Shown here: positions 33,318 through 41,761 of the stretch, one piece after another
How the letters are laid out: every line of letters starts with the position of its first letter
Numbering within the stretch: position 1 is the stretch's first letter
NCBI GenBank assembly: GCA_030149525.1
Contig: JASBRJ010000178.1
Span: forward strand, 1 to 61,434
DNA length: 61,434 nucleotides
Direction: 5' to 3'
Origin: a bacterium
Lineage (GTDB): Bacteria; Vulcanimicrobiota; Xenobia; Xenobiales; JADMJV01
Notes under the pieces: model-generated
Database searches by the model: none
What the model was told of the DNA's origin: nothing
The model's input: the letters and a program-made list of their open reading frames with translations, nothing else
Program-made: the position numbers and the translations under genes

Positions 33318-34577
33318 ATGATTTTGCTGCTAGTCTTCATGCTTCTCTTCTCCGTTGTCTCCGCCCAACAGATGGAAACAGTCCCGGAAGTTGAGCGTGT
33401 TTTGCCAAAGGCTCTAGAATCCTATCGCTGGTTCCACAGCCATCCGGAGCTTTCCAAACAAGAGGAGAAAACCTCGAAGCGTCTGGCCCAAGAACTCCGA
33501 GCCGCAGGCCTTGAAGTGATCGAGAACGTGGGCGGCTACGGCGTAATCGGGCTGCTCAAGAGCGGAAAGAGAGGTCCTGTCGTCCTCTATCGTGCCGACA
33601 TGGACGCTCTCCCGGTGACCGAAGCCACCGGACTCCCTTTTGCCAGTCTCAATAAAGGCGTGATGCACGCTTGTGGTCATGACCTGCATATGAGTTGCGC
33701 CATAGGGGTGCTGACCCTGCTGGCCCAGAATCGCGACGATTGGGAAGGCACCATTCTCTTCGTCGGGCAGCCTGCCGAAGAGGTGGGCTCGGGAGCCGAA
33801 GCGATTCTTGCCGATCCTCGGTTTCAAGAATTGCTGGCCGAAGTGGGGAATCCCCGCCTCGCTCTGGCTCTCCACGACGACGCCGGCTTGCCTGCCGGGC
33901 AGGTGGCGGTGACTCCAGGATACGTTACCGCCAACGTCGACTCGGTGGATATCACTATTCACGGCAAAGGTGGTCACGGTGCGGCCCCCGATCTGACCGT
34001 CGACCCGGTGGTGATCGGTTCAGAACTGGTCCAAAGCCTTCAGACCATCGTGAGTCGTAAACTTCCACCGGGAACTCGAGCGGTGGTGACGGTGGGAGTT
34101 TTTCAGGCTGGAACCAAGCGCAACATCATTTCCTCCAAAGCGGAGTTGAAGTTAACGATTCGTTCCTACGAGCCGGAGATCCGAGAACGGATCGTCGAGG
34201 AGATCGAACGGATGAGCGCGCAAATTGCCGCCGCCCACGGCGCTCCCAAGCCTCCCACCGTGTATCATCACGCCGAGTCCTACACCCCCGCAGGATTCAA
34301 CGACATCACTTGGGCCGGAAAGCTTCGCAAACTGTTTCAGGACGAGTTGGGAGTAGAGAATGTGAAAGATCTTCCTCCCAGTATGGTGGGTGAAGACTTT
34401 TCAGAATATTCCAAAGGTCTGAAGATACCGTCTGTCATCTTTCTTCTGGGAGCGGGCGCCCAAGACGGCTCCACCGCCGGGCTTCACTCCAACAAATTCG
34501 CTCCCCAGGCGGAAGAGGCCCTCCGCACCGGGATTCAGCTCATGCGGCTGAGTCTTCTGGAAGCTCTCCGGCCATAA
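33318..34577 (+). CDS. secreted M20-family amidohydrolase/carboxypeptidase
   Basis: A metallohydrolase of about 419 residues with a signal peptide (MILLLVFMLLFSVVSA). Metal-site motifs are 'VVLYRADMDALPVTEATGLP', 'GVMHACGHDLHM', 'GQPAEEVGSGAEAI' and 'PPSMVGEDFSEYSKG'. The dimerisation-domain motif 'HGKGGHGAAPDLTVDPVVIG' is also kept. This is the M20D group (hippurate, IAA-amino acid and N-acyl hydrolases). Secretion suggests scavenging of acylated amino acids. ATG 33318 is the first that puts the signal peptide at the N-terminus. A terminator follows at once. Confidence 0.93.
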   Translation: MILLLVFMLLFSVVSAQQMETVPEVERVLPKALESYRWFHSHPELSKQEEKTSKRLAQELRAAGLEVIENVGGYGVIGLLKSGKRGPVVLYRADMDALPVTEATGLPFASLNKGVMHACGHDLHMSCAIGVLTLLAQNRDDWEGTILFVGQPAEEVGSGAEAILADPRFQELLAEVGNPRLALALHDDAGLPAGQVAVTPGYVTANVDSVDITIHGKGGHGAAPDLTVDPVVIGSELVQSLQTIVSRKLPPGTRAVVTVGVFQAGTKRNIISSKAELKLTIRSYEPEIRERIVEEIERMSAQIAAAHGAPKPPTVYHHAESYTPAGFNDITWAGKLRKLFQDELGVENVKDLPPSMVGEDFSEYSKGLKIPSVIFLLGAGAQDGSTAGLHSNKFAPQAEEALRTGIQLMRLSLLEALRP

Positions 34578-34605
34578 AAAAAGCCGCCGAGAAGGCAGCT
34601 TTTTT
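34576..34605. terminator. intrinsic terminator after the M20 gene
   Basis: A run of A, then GCCGCC-GAGA-AGGCAGC, then TTTTTT. The stem has one C/A mismatch. The flanking A and T runs make it usable in both directions, so it also fits the end of the small minus-strand gene at 34627. Confidence 0.8.
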
Positions 34606-34626
34606 CGTCGTCGAGGTGCCTGGAAG

Positions 34627-34851
34627 CTACCCGATAAAGAACGCTCCAACGTAGTCGGAACCTGAGTCATAGGAGTCGTATCCTCCGCTGTAACCACCGC
34701 CACGGCGGTTGTCGAACTCGTCCACGATAGCGTCAGGGCCATGATCCACTCGACCGTTGTCGAATTCGTCGGTAACATCGTCGGGACCGGCGTTGGCGGT
34801 CGTGCGATAGTCGGGCATTTTGGTCATTTTGGCTTGCTGTTGGATATTCAT
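34627..34851 (-). CDS. small acidic Gly/Tyr-rich protein with a tandem motif
   Basis: A 74-residue protein with no signal peptide. It has two near-identical units: G-P-D-D-V-T-D-E-F-D-N-G-R and, 16 residues later, G-P-D-A-I-V-D-E-F-D-N-R-R. A Gly/Tyr/Ser-rich stretch (GGGYSGGYDSYDSGSDYVG) follows. The tail may be disordered. The spacing of Asp and Asn residues could bind a cation. Not a family I know. It ends just before a bidirectional terminator and is 65 bases from the next gene. Confidence 0.55.
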   Translation of the reverse strand: MNIQQQAKMTKMPDYRTTANAGPDDVTDEFDNGRVDHGPDAIVDEFDNRRGGGYSGGYDSYDSGSDYVGAFFIG

Positions 34852-34916
34852 TGAGATGCCTCCACGGCGTTGATCTATTGTAAAGAGTAGCGTTCGAGTG
34901 TCAAAACTTTGTCAAA

Positions 34917-35606
34917 TTACGACGGTCGGATTTGGGTTTGCCAAAAAGCGCCCACACTGGCGGCAGCACCAAGGGTGAACGGCTTCTCGGGGGTTTTGAG
35001 ACTATCGTCTCCGTACAGTTCCCACATCAAAGGCATGAGCGAGAGGGTCTCCGGAATTTTTCCATCCACCTGAAGATCATTGTCCTGACCTCGGGCTTTC
35101 ATCTGGAGCCGGAACTGCCCGCCGCCGCTTCGCCCACGGATCTCAATGTCACCGCCTTCTTTGCGATCGACCTTCATGCTGATTCTCTGACCGTCGGCCA
35201 GGATGGCAAACTCCTCGTCGCCTTCGGAGTTTGTGATCTTGCTCTGGGACGAGATGCGGGTCCCTTTGGTTTCAATGGCCTCTTCTTCAGGTTGGCGGTC
35301 GACGTTGAGTTCGGCCTTGTTCAGTTTGAAGGAGACGTCGCCTTCTGAGTTACTCTCGGACCAGTTCCCTTTGACTTGGGTGCCGCCGAGTCGACCGAAG
35401 ACCGCGTGTCCGGACTCGGCGATGCCGGAGTTGATTCGAAGTGTTGTGATACCGCCGTCGTACTCGCCGGTAATGTAGGAGTCGCCCTCTTGAGGACCTT
35501 TGCGAACGGTGAGGTCCATGGGCTTACCGTCCACTTGACCGTGGATACGAGCATTCTTGGAAAAACGGTGGCGATCGATGAGGAGATTGACTTGGACATT
35601 CTTCAT
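34917..35606 (-). CDS. beta-rich protein of unknown function
   Basis: A protein of about 229 residues from ATG 35606; a TTG 26 codons upstream is also open. It is made of short alternating strands, such as 'GKPMDLTVRKGPQEGDSYIT', 'GEYDGGITTLRINSGIAE', 'GRLGGTQVKGNWSESNSEGD' and 'IEIRGRSGGGQFRLQMKARG', with Gly turns, resembling a repeating beta sheet. The end ('FTLGAAASVGAFWQTQ') is weakly hydrophobic. No family recognised. It is divergent from the Ala/Gly-rich protein gene at 35737. Confidence 0.55.
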   Translation of the reverse strand: MKNVQVNLLIDRHRFSKNARIHGQVDGKPMDLTVRKGPQEGDSYITGEYDGGITTLRINSGIAESGHAVFGRLGGTQVKGNWSESNSEGDVSFKLNKAELNVDRQPEEEAIETKGTRISSQSKITNSEGDEEFAILADGQRISMKVDRKEGGDIEIRGRSGGGQFRLQMKARGQDNDLQVDGKIPETLSLMPLMWELYGDDSLKTPEKPFTLGAAASVGAFWQTQIRPS

Positions 35607-35736
35607 AGTTTCGCCAGCATGACGAACGACCGTAAAAATTGCGTTAAACCACCCTGCCGAGGTTTCGTTAAATTTTTCGAACAAGGGTTAAAATCTGCTT
35701 GAGATTGAGGTAATATGAGCTTCGGTTCGCAGATAA

Positions 35737-36831
35737 ATGGCAAAGCCTATCTCCTTAAATAGCAATCGCGTTCTGACCCGGCCTAAACCGTTACCGGCAG
35801 CCCTGCAGAAGAAACTCCAGCAGGTCGGCCAGACGGCCGAGAGGCCAACTGCTGCCCCCGTATCGGATTCGTTTGTTCCTCAGAGCCGGAAAAGCCCTCG
35901 CCCAGGTAGCGATATGGCTCTCATGGTCGGTGATCTGGAACGAAACGGTGCTCTCGCGCCGGCCCCGGAACCCAAGGTCGAAAGACCCAAGCCCCGCGAG
36001 GGAAGCGATATGGCCGAAATGCTGGCCAATATCGACAAGCAAAACACAACCTTCGAACACACCAAAACCCATGTCAACTCCAACGGGACCATCGCCCTGC
36101 TGGAAGAGCCGTTCATGCCTCAGCCCCCCCTCGTTAAGACGGAGAAAAAACGCTCTTCAGGCGACGATGCCGACGACGTTATGTCCACCGGCGGAGTGGC
36201 AATTGAGGGCGTCGAGCACGCCGGAAACAGCGCTGCTGCGAAGTTAGGTGAAGTGGCCGGAGAAATGACCGAGCAGGGCGCTCAGATGACCAGTCAGATC
36301 CTGGGCTCCACCGCCATGGAAGTGGCCGTTCAAGCTAGCGCCGGCCTCTCTGGAGCTCTCGTCGGCCCTCTCCTCTATCGGGGCACCAAGAAATTGGCCC
36401 AGGGCTTTAAGGAAGGAGACGTGGACAAACAGTTAGACGGTGTCAACAGTCTTGGCGTGGGAGCACGCAGCGGTGCTACGGCCGTAGGCCTGGCCAATCT
36501 GGCCTCCGGTGGGGCCTCCCAAACCCTCGCCACAGCTGCCGATGCCGCTGCGATCGTCTCTCCCGCTCTGGGTGTCGTGACCGCAGGTATAGACGGCGTG
36601 CTGGGAGTTCGAGAAATTCTCAGCGGCAAGGATAAAGTGGGCGGAGCCTTACGGATCGGTTTCGCCGTAGGGGTCGGTGCCGCCGCCCTGGGAGCAGGCC
36701 CTGTGGCCACCGCGGTGGCCGGAGGATTCCTCATCACTCGAGTGGGCCGCGGCATCAAACAGTTTCGAGACCAAAGAGCTGCTCAAAAGGCCGCTACATC
36801 CCCGGAACAACCTCCAGCAAAAGACAGGTAA
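35737..36831 (+). CDS. Ala/Gly-rich protein with Pro-rich N-terminus, unknown function
   Basis: A 364-residue protein with no Sec signal. The first 150 residues are polar and disordered, with two copies of a short motif: R-P-G-S-D-M-A-L-M near residue 55 and R-E-G-S-D-M-A-E-M near residue 88. From about residue 155 on it is rich in Ala, Gly, Val and Thr, with hydrophobic stretches such as 'AVQASAGLSGALVGPLLY' and 'GAALGAGPVATAVAGGFLIT' that could insert in a membrane as glycine-zipper helices. The plan, disordered N-terminus plus amphipathic membrane part, resembles type III translocators or toxins, but nothing proves it. Confidence 0.55.
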   Translation: MAKPISLNSNRVLTRPKPLPAALQKKLQQVGQTAERPTAAPVSDSFVPQSRKSPRPGSDMALMVGDLERNGALAPAPEPKVERPKPREGSDMAEMLANIDKQNTTFEHTKTHVNSNGTIALLEEPFMPQPPLVKTEKKRSSGDDADDVMSTGGVAIEGVEHAGNSAAAKLGEVAGEMTEQGAQMTSQILGSTAMEVAVQASAGLSGALVGPLLYRGTKKLAQGFKEGDVDKQLDGVNSLGVGARSGATAVGLANLASGGASQTLATAADAAAIVSPALGVVTAGIDGVLGVREILSGKDKVGGALRIGFAVGVGAAALGAGPVATAVAGGFLITRVGRGIKQFRDQRAAQKAATSPEQPPAKDR

Positions 36832-36997
36832 AGAAGGCGGCAGCCAGCGCGTCGCAGGCGAAAATAGCCCAGAAAAGGGCAGGACTCTCTGTTTGTTCCA
36901 CCAGCCCCAGAAAGGGCATATGGATCTTTCTGGTGGTGAGAAACCAACCCAGGCTGCACCACAAGAGAACCGGCAGAACCGCTTTGGCGAAAAACAT
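36794..36997 (-). CDS. small two-helix membrane protein
   Basis: A 67-residue protein with hydrophobic segments at about residues 3-20 (AKAVLPVLLWCSLGWFL) and 40-63 (LFWAIFACDALAAAFFTCLL). It overlaps the end of the plus-strand gene by 38 bases. Composition is typical of real small membrane proteins, but no ribosome site is clear. A 9-bp inverted repeat (CCGCTTTGG at 36979-36987 and CCAAAGCGG at 37012-37020) surrounds its start codon. Confidence 0.45.
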   Translation of the reverse strand: MFFAKAVLPVLLWCSLGWFLTTRKIHMPFLGLVEQTESPALFWAIFACDALAAAFFTCLLLEVVPGM

Positions 36998-37038
36998 GGA
37001 TTCAGTTTACACCAAAGCGGCTTGCCTTACGAGAAGAA

Positions 37039-37812
37039 CTACTGATCGCCTGCGATCTTTCGGTAGAGATTGATTCCCAAACCAACCGCAAAACCGGTGA
37101 CAGCCCCCGTGGCAAGGCCTGCCGCCACTCCCAGAGCCAGACCTTTGGCCATTCCCAGGTGCCCGATAGGGCTGGTATGCTTTTCCACCATTTGGACCGT
37201 GGTCATTTCCAGCTCTTCAGGGGTGAGCTTTTGATCCTGCATAAACATCTGAGTGGCGTTATCGAAGTCTTCTTCATACCCGAAGTAGTTAGTGAATTCC
37301 GCATGAGCCTCATTGGCCGTGGTCTGATACTTCTCCATGTGGGCCGAAATCATGTTGAGAGCCGTGCGAACCTGGGCGTCGTCGCCGAACCGGCCTTCCA
37401 GGGAGCTATAGATGCCCTGCAGGTCAGTCGCCGTTAGCTTCGGATCGTTGAACTTGAGATAGGAGAGATACTGTAGGGTCTCTTGACTGGATGAATTCCC
37501 CTGGCTCTGAGCCGTCACAACCGACTGAAAGGCTCCAAGCTCGGCACCGAACACCTCTTGAGGGGTGGGCCCACTTGAAGCTAGGGGAACCGATTCGCTC
37601 TCCCAACTGAAGAAGGTGGAATCGTTGGAGAGACTGCGATAAGCCGCTCCTCCACCTAGGGCCGCTCCTACCCCTCCACCGATTCCGGTGGATATGGCAA
37701 CCGTTTTATATGGGGAAGGTTCTTTGGGTTCATCCGATTTCTGAGTGAAATCGTCCCCCTTCGGAACAACCTGTTCCTTGAACCATTTTGTTGTCTTAGA
37801 AATTATCTGCAT
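37039..37812 (-). CDS. protein with two Gly-rich hydrophobic segments, unknown function
   Basis: A 257-residue protein from ATG 37812. A basic N-terminus (ISKTTKWFKEQVV) is followed by a Gly/Ala segment near residues 38-56 ('STGIGGGVGAALGGGAAY'). A soluble helical middle follows (about 90-220). The C-terminal segment, 'GLALGVAAGLATGAVTGFAV', is rich in small residues. Both hydrophobic parts show glycine-zipper spacing. No signal peptide or known family. It resembles its neighbour at 35737 in having Gly/Ala membrane segments with a polar part. Confidence 0.55.
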   Translation of the reverse strand: MQIISKTTKWFKEQVVPKGDDFTQKSDEPKEPSPYKTVAISTGIGGGVGAALGGGAAYRSLSNDSTFFSWESESVPLASSGPTPQEVFGAELGAFQSVVTAQSQGNSSSQETLQYLSYLKFNDPKLTATDLQGIYSSLEGRFGDDAQVRTALNMISAHMEKYQTTANEAHAEFTNYFGYEEDFDNATQMFMQDQKLTPEELEMTTVQMVEKHTSPIGHLGMAKGLALGVAAGLATGAVTGFAVGLGINLYRKIAGDQ

Positions 37813-37943
37813 AGCGAGTCGTCTTCCGCGTTGTATTTTTTTAGCGGAGCATAGCTCGTGCATACTATAATTTGGTATTAAAGCAGTTTTTTAGATTATG
37901 TTAACAAACGGGGAACTGGGGGTTGAAGGCTTCCGCCGCAGGT

Positions 37944-38654
37944 CTACCCCTTAAACTGAGACATATGCTCTTTCGCCTGATCGGTGAGAAAAGCCCCAAC
38001 CGCCGCGGCCTCCAGTTGCTGGGGGATTTGGCTCCAAAGCGACATTTTGGTGGGTGTGTAGGCTGAATCAGGAAGAGATGCCAACTGACCGGCAACAGCA
38101 AGAGCCGTCTCCAACAGCTTCTCAGAGGGAACGGTCTGATGAAGATAACCCACCTCTTTGGCTTCTCGCCAGTTGTAGAGTTTGCCGAAAAGCACCGCTT
38201 CCGACCAACGAGGCACGGCCAGACGATTTCGGGCTAACTCCACCACAAACTTTGGCAGAGGCATTCCCACAGCCACTTCGCTCAACCCGATCTTCAAGTC
38301 TTTTTCACCGGCCAGAGCCACGTCGCAGCACAGGGTGATCACCGCACCGCCTGCGATGGCGTGTCCGTTCACGGCGGCCACAACGGGACGAGGATAGCGC
38401 AATATCCGACCCAAAACCGCGGAGAACTGCTCCAAGACGCCAAAAAGTTCGTCTTTATCGAGAGACGGAAGAACCTTCAGATCTAAACCGGCCGAAAAGC
38501 ACTTCCCTCCCCCTGTGAGAACCACGGCTTTGGCGTCTTTGCAGTCGTCCAGGGCCTGCCCTAATGCGGACAGGGAGTCTTGATTGAGGACGTTGACTTT
38601 GCCGTCGTCAAAAGTGATGAGGGAAACTTTACCGTGCTTTTCGATCTTTACCAT
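37944..38654 (-). CDS. enoyl-CoA hydratase/isomerase family protein
   Basis: A protein of about 236 residues of the crotonase superfamily, starting MVKIEKHGKVSLITFDDG. The two oxyanion-hole regions are present: 'GGKCFSAGLDLKVLPSL' and 'VNGHAIAGGAVITLCCDVAL'. The usual catalytic Glu area reads 'KIGLSEVAVGMPLPKFVVEL', keeping one Glu but lacking the second Glu of hydratases. Isomerase or another crotonase reaction is therefore possible. It lies 11 bases from the zinc-ribbon gene. ATG 38654 is the normal family start. Confidence 0.88.
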   Translation of the reverse strand: MVKIEKHGKVSLITFDDGKVNVLNQDSLSALGQALDDCKDAKAVVLTGGGKCFSAGLDLKVLPSLDKDELFGVLEQFSAVLGRILRYPRPVVAAVNGHAIAGGAVITLCCDVALAGEKDLKIGLSEVAVGMPLPKFVVELARNRLAVPRWSEAVLFGKLYNWREAKEVGYLHQTVPSEKLLETALAVAGQLASLPDSAYTPTKMSLWSQIPQQLEAAAVGAFLTDQAKEHMSQFKG

Positions 38655-38665
38655 GCTCTTTAGTT

Positions 38666-38878
38666 TTAGCGAAAACCGAAAAGTCTTTTCACCTTGTCCC
38701 ACCAACCGACCGGCGGCGTTTCTACCGAGACCAACCCCGGGGGACCATCATCTAGCTTTCCATCGAGCTTCCACTCACGCTCAGCATGACAGAAATCGCA
38801 ATAAGCTCTCTCTACTCGTCCATCGACCTCTCGATGAGGTTTCCGGGTATATTTTCCACAAGAATAACACCTGGGCAT
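38666..38878 (-). CDS. small zinc-ribbon protein
   Basis: A 70-residue protein with two Cys pairs: C-Y-S-C at residues 4-7 and C-D-F-C near 27-30, the spacing of a zinc ribbon. The rest is polar, ending 'VGWWDKVKRLFGFR', a short amphipathic basic helix that could touch a membrane or nucleic acid. No exact family is recognised. It is placed before the enoyl-CoA hydratase gene on the same strand with little space. Confidence 0.65.
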   Translation of the reverse strand: MPRCYSCGKYTRKPHREVDGRVERAYCDFCHAEREWKLDGKLDDGPPGLVSVETPPVGWWDKVKRLFGFR

Positions 38879-38905
38879 TCTCTATAACTTTGAGTGCTGC
38901 GCCCG

Positions 38906-41686
38906 TTATCCCGCTTTCTGAGGCAGTCGCTCGGTGAGTTGCTTGGCTCGCTCCCACAAAAGCCTCTCCGAAGGGCTCAGCGACTCGGGAGCTTCTTCGG
39001 CCCGAATCATCAAGGTGGCCAGTGAGGAATTCGGCCCGGGAAATATCCTTGAGGCATCAAGTCTCAGCTTGGCGGATGCTCGCTCAGCAGGGTCCTGGAT
39101 CTTTTCAAGCTCCTTGTAGCGGGCATCCAAAGACTCCTTGGGGACACCACCGTTGTCTATGAAGCTCAACACTCTCTCCTTCTCCCAGTTAAAGTTCTCT
39201 GCCGTGGAATCGGTTTCGGCTTCACCGAAAGGCAACTTGGAGGGGATTCGGTCCTCGGGCTTCTCTCGAGCAGGCAATTTTTGGGCGAAGTTTTGGGCCA
39301 ACCGGTAGCCTCGAATCGCTCTGCCGGGAATGGCGGTGTCGCTCGCCATGGCGACGGCTCCTGCGGTATTGAATGCCACTCTGGGATCCTTGGAACTGGT
39401 CAGGCCGTCTTCCCCAAAGGCGATACCACCGTTGGTCAATTCTATGAGACCCTGGTCGTGGAGCTGCTGCAGAAGCGGGCCCGCCCGTAAAGACTTTTTG
39501 TCGTAACCTGCGGCAACGATGACCATATCGGCTGAAGGCAAACCGGCCGGATCGTCGGTTGGAGGCTTCTCGCCGTAAAGGCCGGCCTCCACCCAACTTT
39601 GTCTTTGTCGGCGAAGACTCTCAGCCGCATCTGAACTGGTGAGTCGAACCGCAAGAGAGCCCTTGCCGTCCGGTTTCACCTCCACTGAGGAGGCATCGAA
39701 CCTCTGACCCATTTCCCGGATACGGACACGTCCGGCCGCTTCCATATCGAAAAGCTCCCTGAGAGTGCAAGCGGTGACGGGGGTCTCAAAGTCTTTGAGT
39801 CGATCCAAAGTCTTCTGACCCACCTCCGGGTGCCGGAGGGCCGCCTCGGTCACATGGGGGGCCAATGTACCTGCTGGAATTTGGGTCTGGTAGGGCTCGA
39901 GAGCGCCTGAGGCATAAAGATCCAGTGTGATACCCGGGTTGAGATGAAGGGCTTCCAGAGCTCCCTTGGTGGCCGATTCTCCGCCACCTATGACAGAAAT
40001 ACGAGAGCCGGGCGGCAATTCTTTGATTCTGCTTCGGATTTCCGGTCGACCCAGCAGGCGGTCGGAGAGAACCAGGATGTCCTCTTTCAGCCGCTCATTG
40101 TCCTTGACCAGGTCGTGGTCGGATTGTAGGACCGTCACGCCGGAGTTCGGTTGCTGCTCCAGCTCTTCGAACAACTTCAGAGAGCGGGCGTGCTCCCCGT
40201 CGCCCCCCACGAATCCCGTGGCCATAACTAGGCTTCGAGTTAAAACCTGATGACCGTTTTCTGTGGTGACCTTGAAAAGGTGAGGCTGATTCTCGCCCTT
40301 ATCCACTTTCTCAATCTTAGTAACAGGACAGTTCTCCGACACCAGAGTGTCGGGATAGTTGAGAGCCAGACCGTGGGCGACATGAGCCATATGCTCGAAC
40401 AGTTCTCCTCGATTGGCCGGAGGGGCTACTTCATCGGCAGTTCCGAAGGAGAAGCCGTGCTCTTTCTCGCCCACGGCTTCATACCAGCCCTCCCGAGCTT
40501 CCTTACATTTCTTCCGATTCTCGCCAAGGTGACGCTGCATGGAAACGTCGACACCTAACTGGTTATTGTTGGCGGTGTAAATCAAATTGGAGGCAGCGCC
40601 GTTGGTGCGAAGCTGATGAACCGATTTTGCTCCCGCGTCGGAGAAGCCCTGACCGATATGGCCTCCCTCGAAAAGAACAGTCCGCGTCCCTCTCTCGCTG
40701 AGGTGGTAGGCACTGGCAAGACCCCCCGGGCCACCGCCCACAATGACGGTGTCCGCTATGGGCAATCCACTTTCGGCATCGAAGTCCCACCCCAGTGAAG
40801 CGGCGCGAAAATTGAGGTACTGGGGGGATATGTAGTATTCGCTGGAGCGGCCAACGCCGTCGGCCTGGAGCTTGGGAAAATCTTCCATAGCCTGCCACAA
40901 ACCCGCCGTCTCTTTCAATTCAGCGAGTTCCGGCGATTTCGTCTCTTTCCAAAAATGGAGAAGATCTTGATAAAGCTTTCTTGGAGTTCCACTATGAAGA
41001 TTCTGGAAGTGGTTCTGGAGTTTACTCTTTTGCTCGGTGCTCAAGCCGCAACTTTCAATACCCTGGGTGAGCTTGCTCTCTATCTCTTTGCGCACATCCA
41101 CCATGGACTTCGTACCGTCCAGGAAGACTTGGCGAAAGATAGCCTCTTCGCTTGAGTCGGGAAGCGCCTTGAGGATCTCACTAGCGCTTGTCGTGGCCTC
41201 GAAATAGGTTGATTTGGGAACCTCCACCCGGGGAGCGTCCAACGACTCGGTGGATAACCGAAGGCTTTGAGAAGGGGCGCCCAAGTTCAATCGTCCCGCT
41301 TCGTAGTCGCCGTCCGATTGCAGAAACTGATAGTCGACCTGACGGCTCTGATATCTATAGCGGCTGACACTGTCCTTGCCGATGATGTCCATGGACCCGT
41401 TGAGGGAGTTGCCTTGAAAATAGGCTTCATGGCCTGTCCAGGCGACCTTGCCCGGTTGACCCAAGGCGCTGTCGAACTCGGGGTTCTCATCCATGTTTCG
41501 GATCTGAATAAGGTAGTCTCGCCGCAGACCGATATCGGTTGTGGCCTCCTCGGCATTAGGACGATCGAGAAAGAGAGAATCGGAGGCAGGCTGACCGGAG
41601 GCGGCCTTTTCGACAGCCTCTTGCGCTTGGGTCGAGGCTTTTTGAGCCCAGACGGGGAGATGAGTGTTGAGAGATATTTGGCCCAT
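38906..41686 (-). CDS. large FAD-dependent oxidoreductase with novel N-terminal region
   Basis: A 926-residue protein. Residues 310-850 resemble a flavin-containing monooxygenase or N-hydroxylase-type oxidoreductase. It has the FAD dinucleotide fold 'DTVIVGGGPGGLASAYHL' near 313-330, 'SLVMATGFVGGDGE' and the second nucleotide fold 'RISVIGGGESATKGALEAL' near 562-580. A third piece is 'ADMVIVAAGYDKKSLRAGPL'. The first 310 residues are unlike anything I know: polar, helical, no signal. About 75 residues at the end are helical. It lies 75 bases after the ATP-grasp gene and may be cotranscribed. Substrate unknown; amine N-oxidation is one guess. Confidence 0.8.
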   Translation of the reverse strand: MGQISLNTHLPVWAQKASTQAQEAVEKAASGQPASDSLFLDRPNAEEATTDIGLRRDYLIQIRNMDENPEFDSALGQPGKVAWTGHEAYFQGNSLNGSMDIIGKDSVSRYRYQSRQVDYQFLQSDGDYEAGRLNLGAPSQSLRLSTESLDAPRVEVPKSTYFEATTSASEILKALPDSSEEAIFRQVFLDGTKSMVDVRKEIESKLTQGIESCGLSTEQKSKLQNHFQNLHSGTPRKLYQDLLHFWKETKSPELAELKETAGLWQAMEDFPKLQADGVGRSSEYYISPQYLNFRAASLGWDFDAESGLPIADTVIVGGGPGGLASAYHLSERGTRTVLFEGGHIGQGFSDAGAKSVHQLRTNGAASNLIYTANNNQLGVDVSMQRHLGENRKKCKEAREGWYEAVGEKEHGFSFGTADEVAPPANRGELFEHMAHVAHGLALNYPDTLVSENCPVTKIEKVDKGENQPHLFKVTTENGHQVLTRSLVMATGFVGGDGEHARSLKLFEELEQQPNSGVTVLQSDHDLVKDNERLKEDILVLSDRLLGRPEIRSRIKELPPGSRISVIGGGESATKGALEALHLNPGITLDLYASGALEPYQTQIPAGTLAPHVTEAALRHPEVGQKTLDRLKDFETPVTACTLRELFDMEAAGRVRIREMGQRFDASSVEVKPDGKGSLAVRLTSSDAAESLRRQRQSWVEAGLYGEKPPTDDPAGLPSADMVIVAAGYDKKSLRAGPLLQQLHDQGLIELTNGGIAFGEDGLTSSKDPRVAFNTAGAVAMASDTAIPGRAIRGYRLAQNFAQKLPAREKPEDRIPSKLPFGEAETDSTAENFNWEKERVLSFIDNGGVPKESLDARYKELEKIQDPAERASAKLRLDASRIFPGPNSSLATLMIRAEEAPESLSPSERLLWERAKQLTERLPQKAG

Positions 41687-41761
41687 GTGGGACCAATTTT
41701 ACCCCAACCTACCGGGGTCATGAGTTTGCGAGGTTGTTAACTAAAATGCTGGTCAGTGGAG

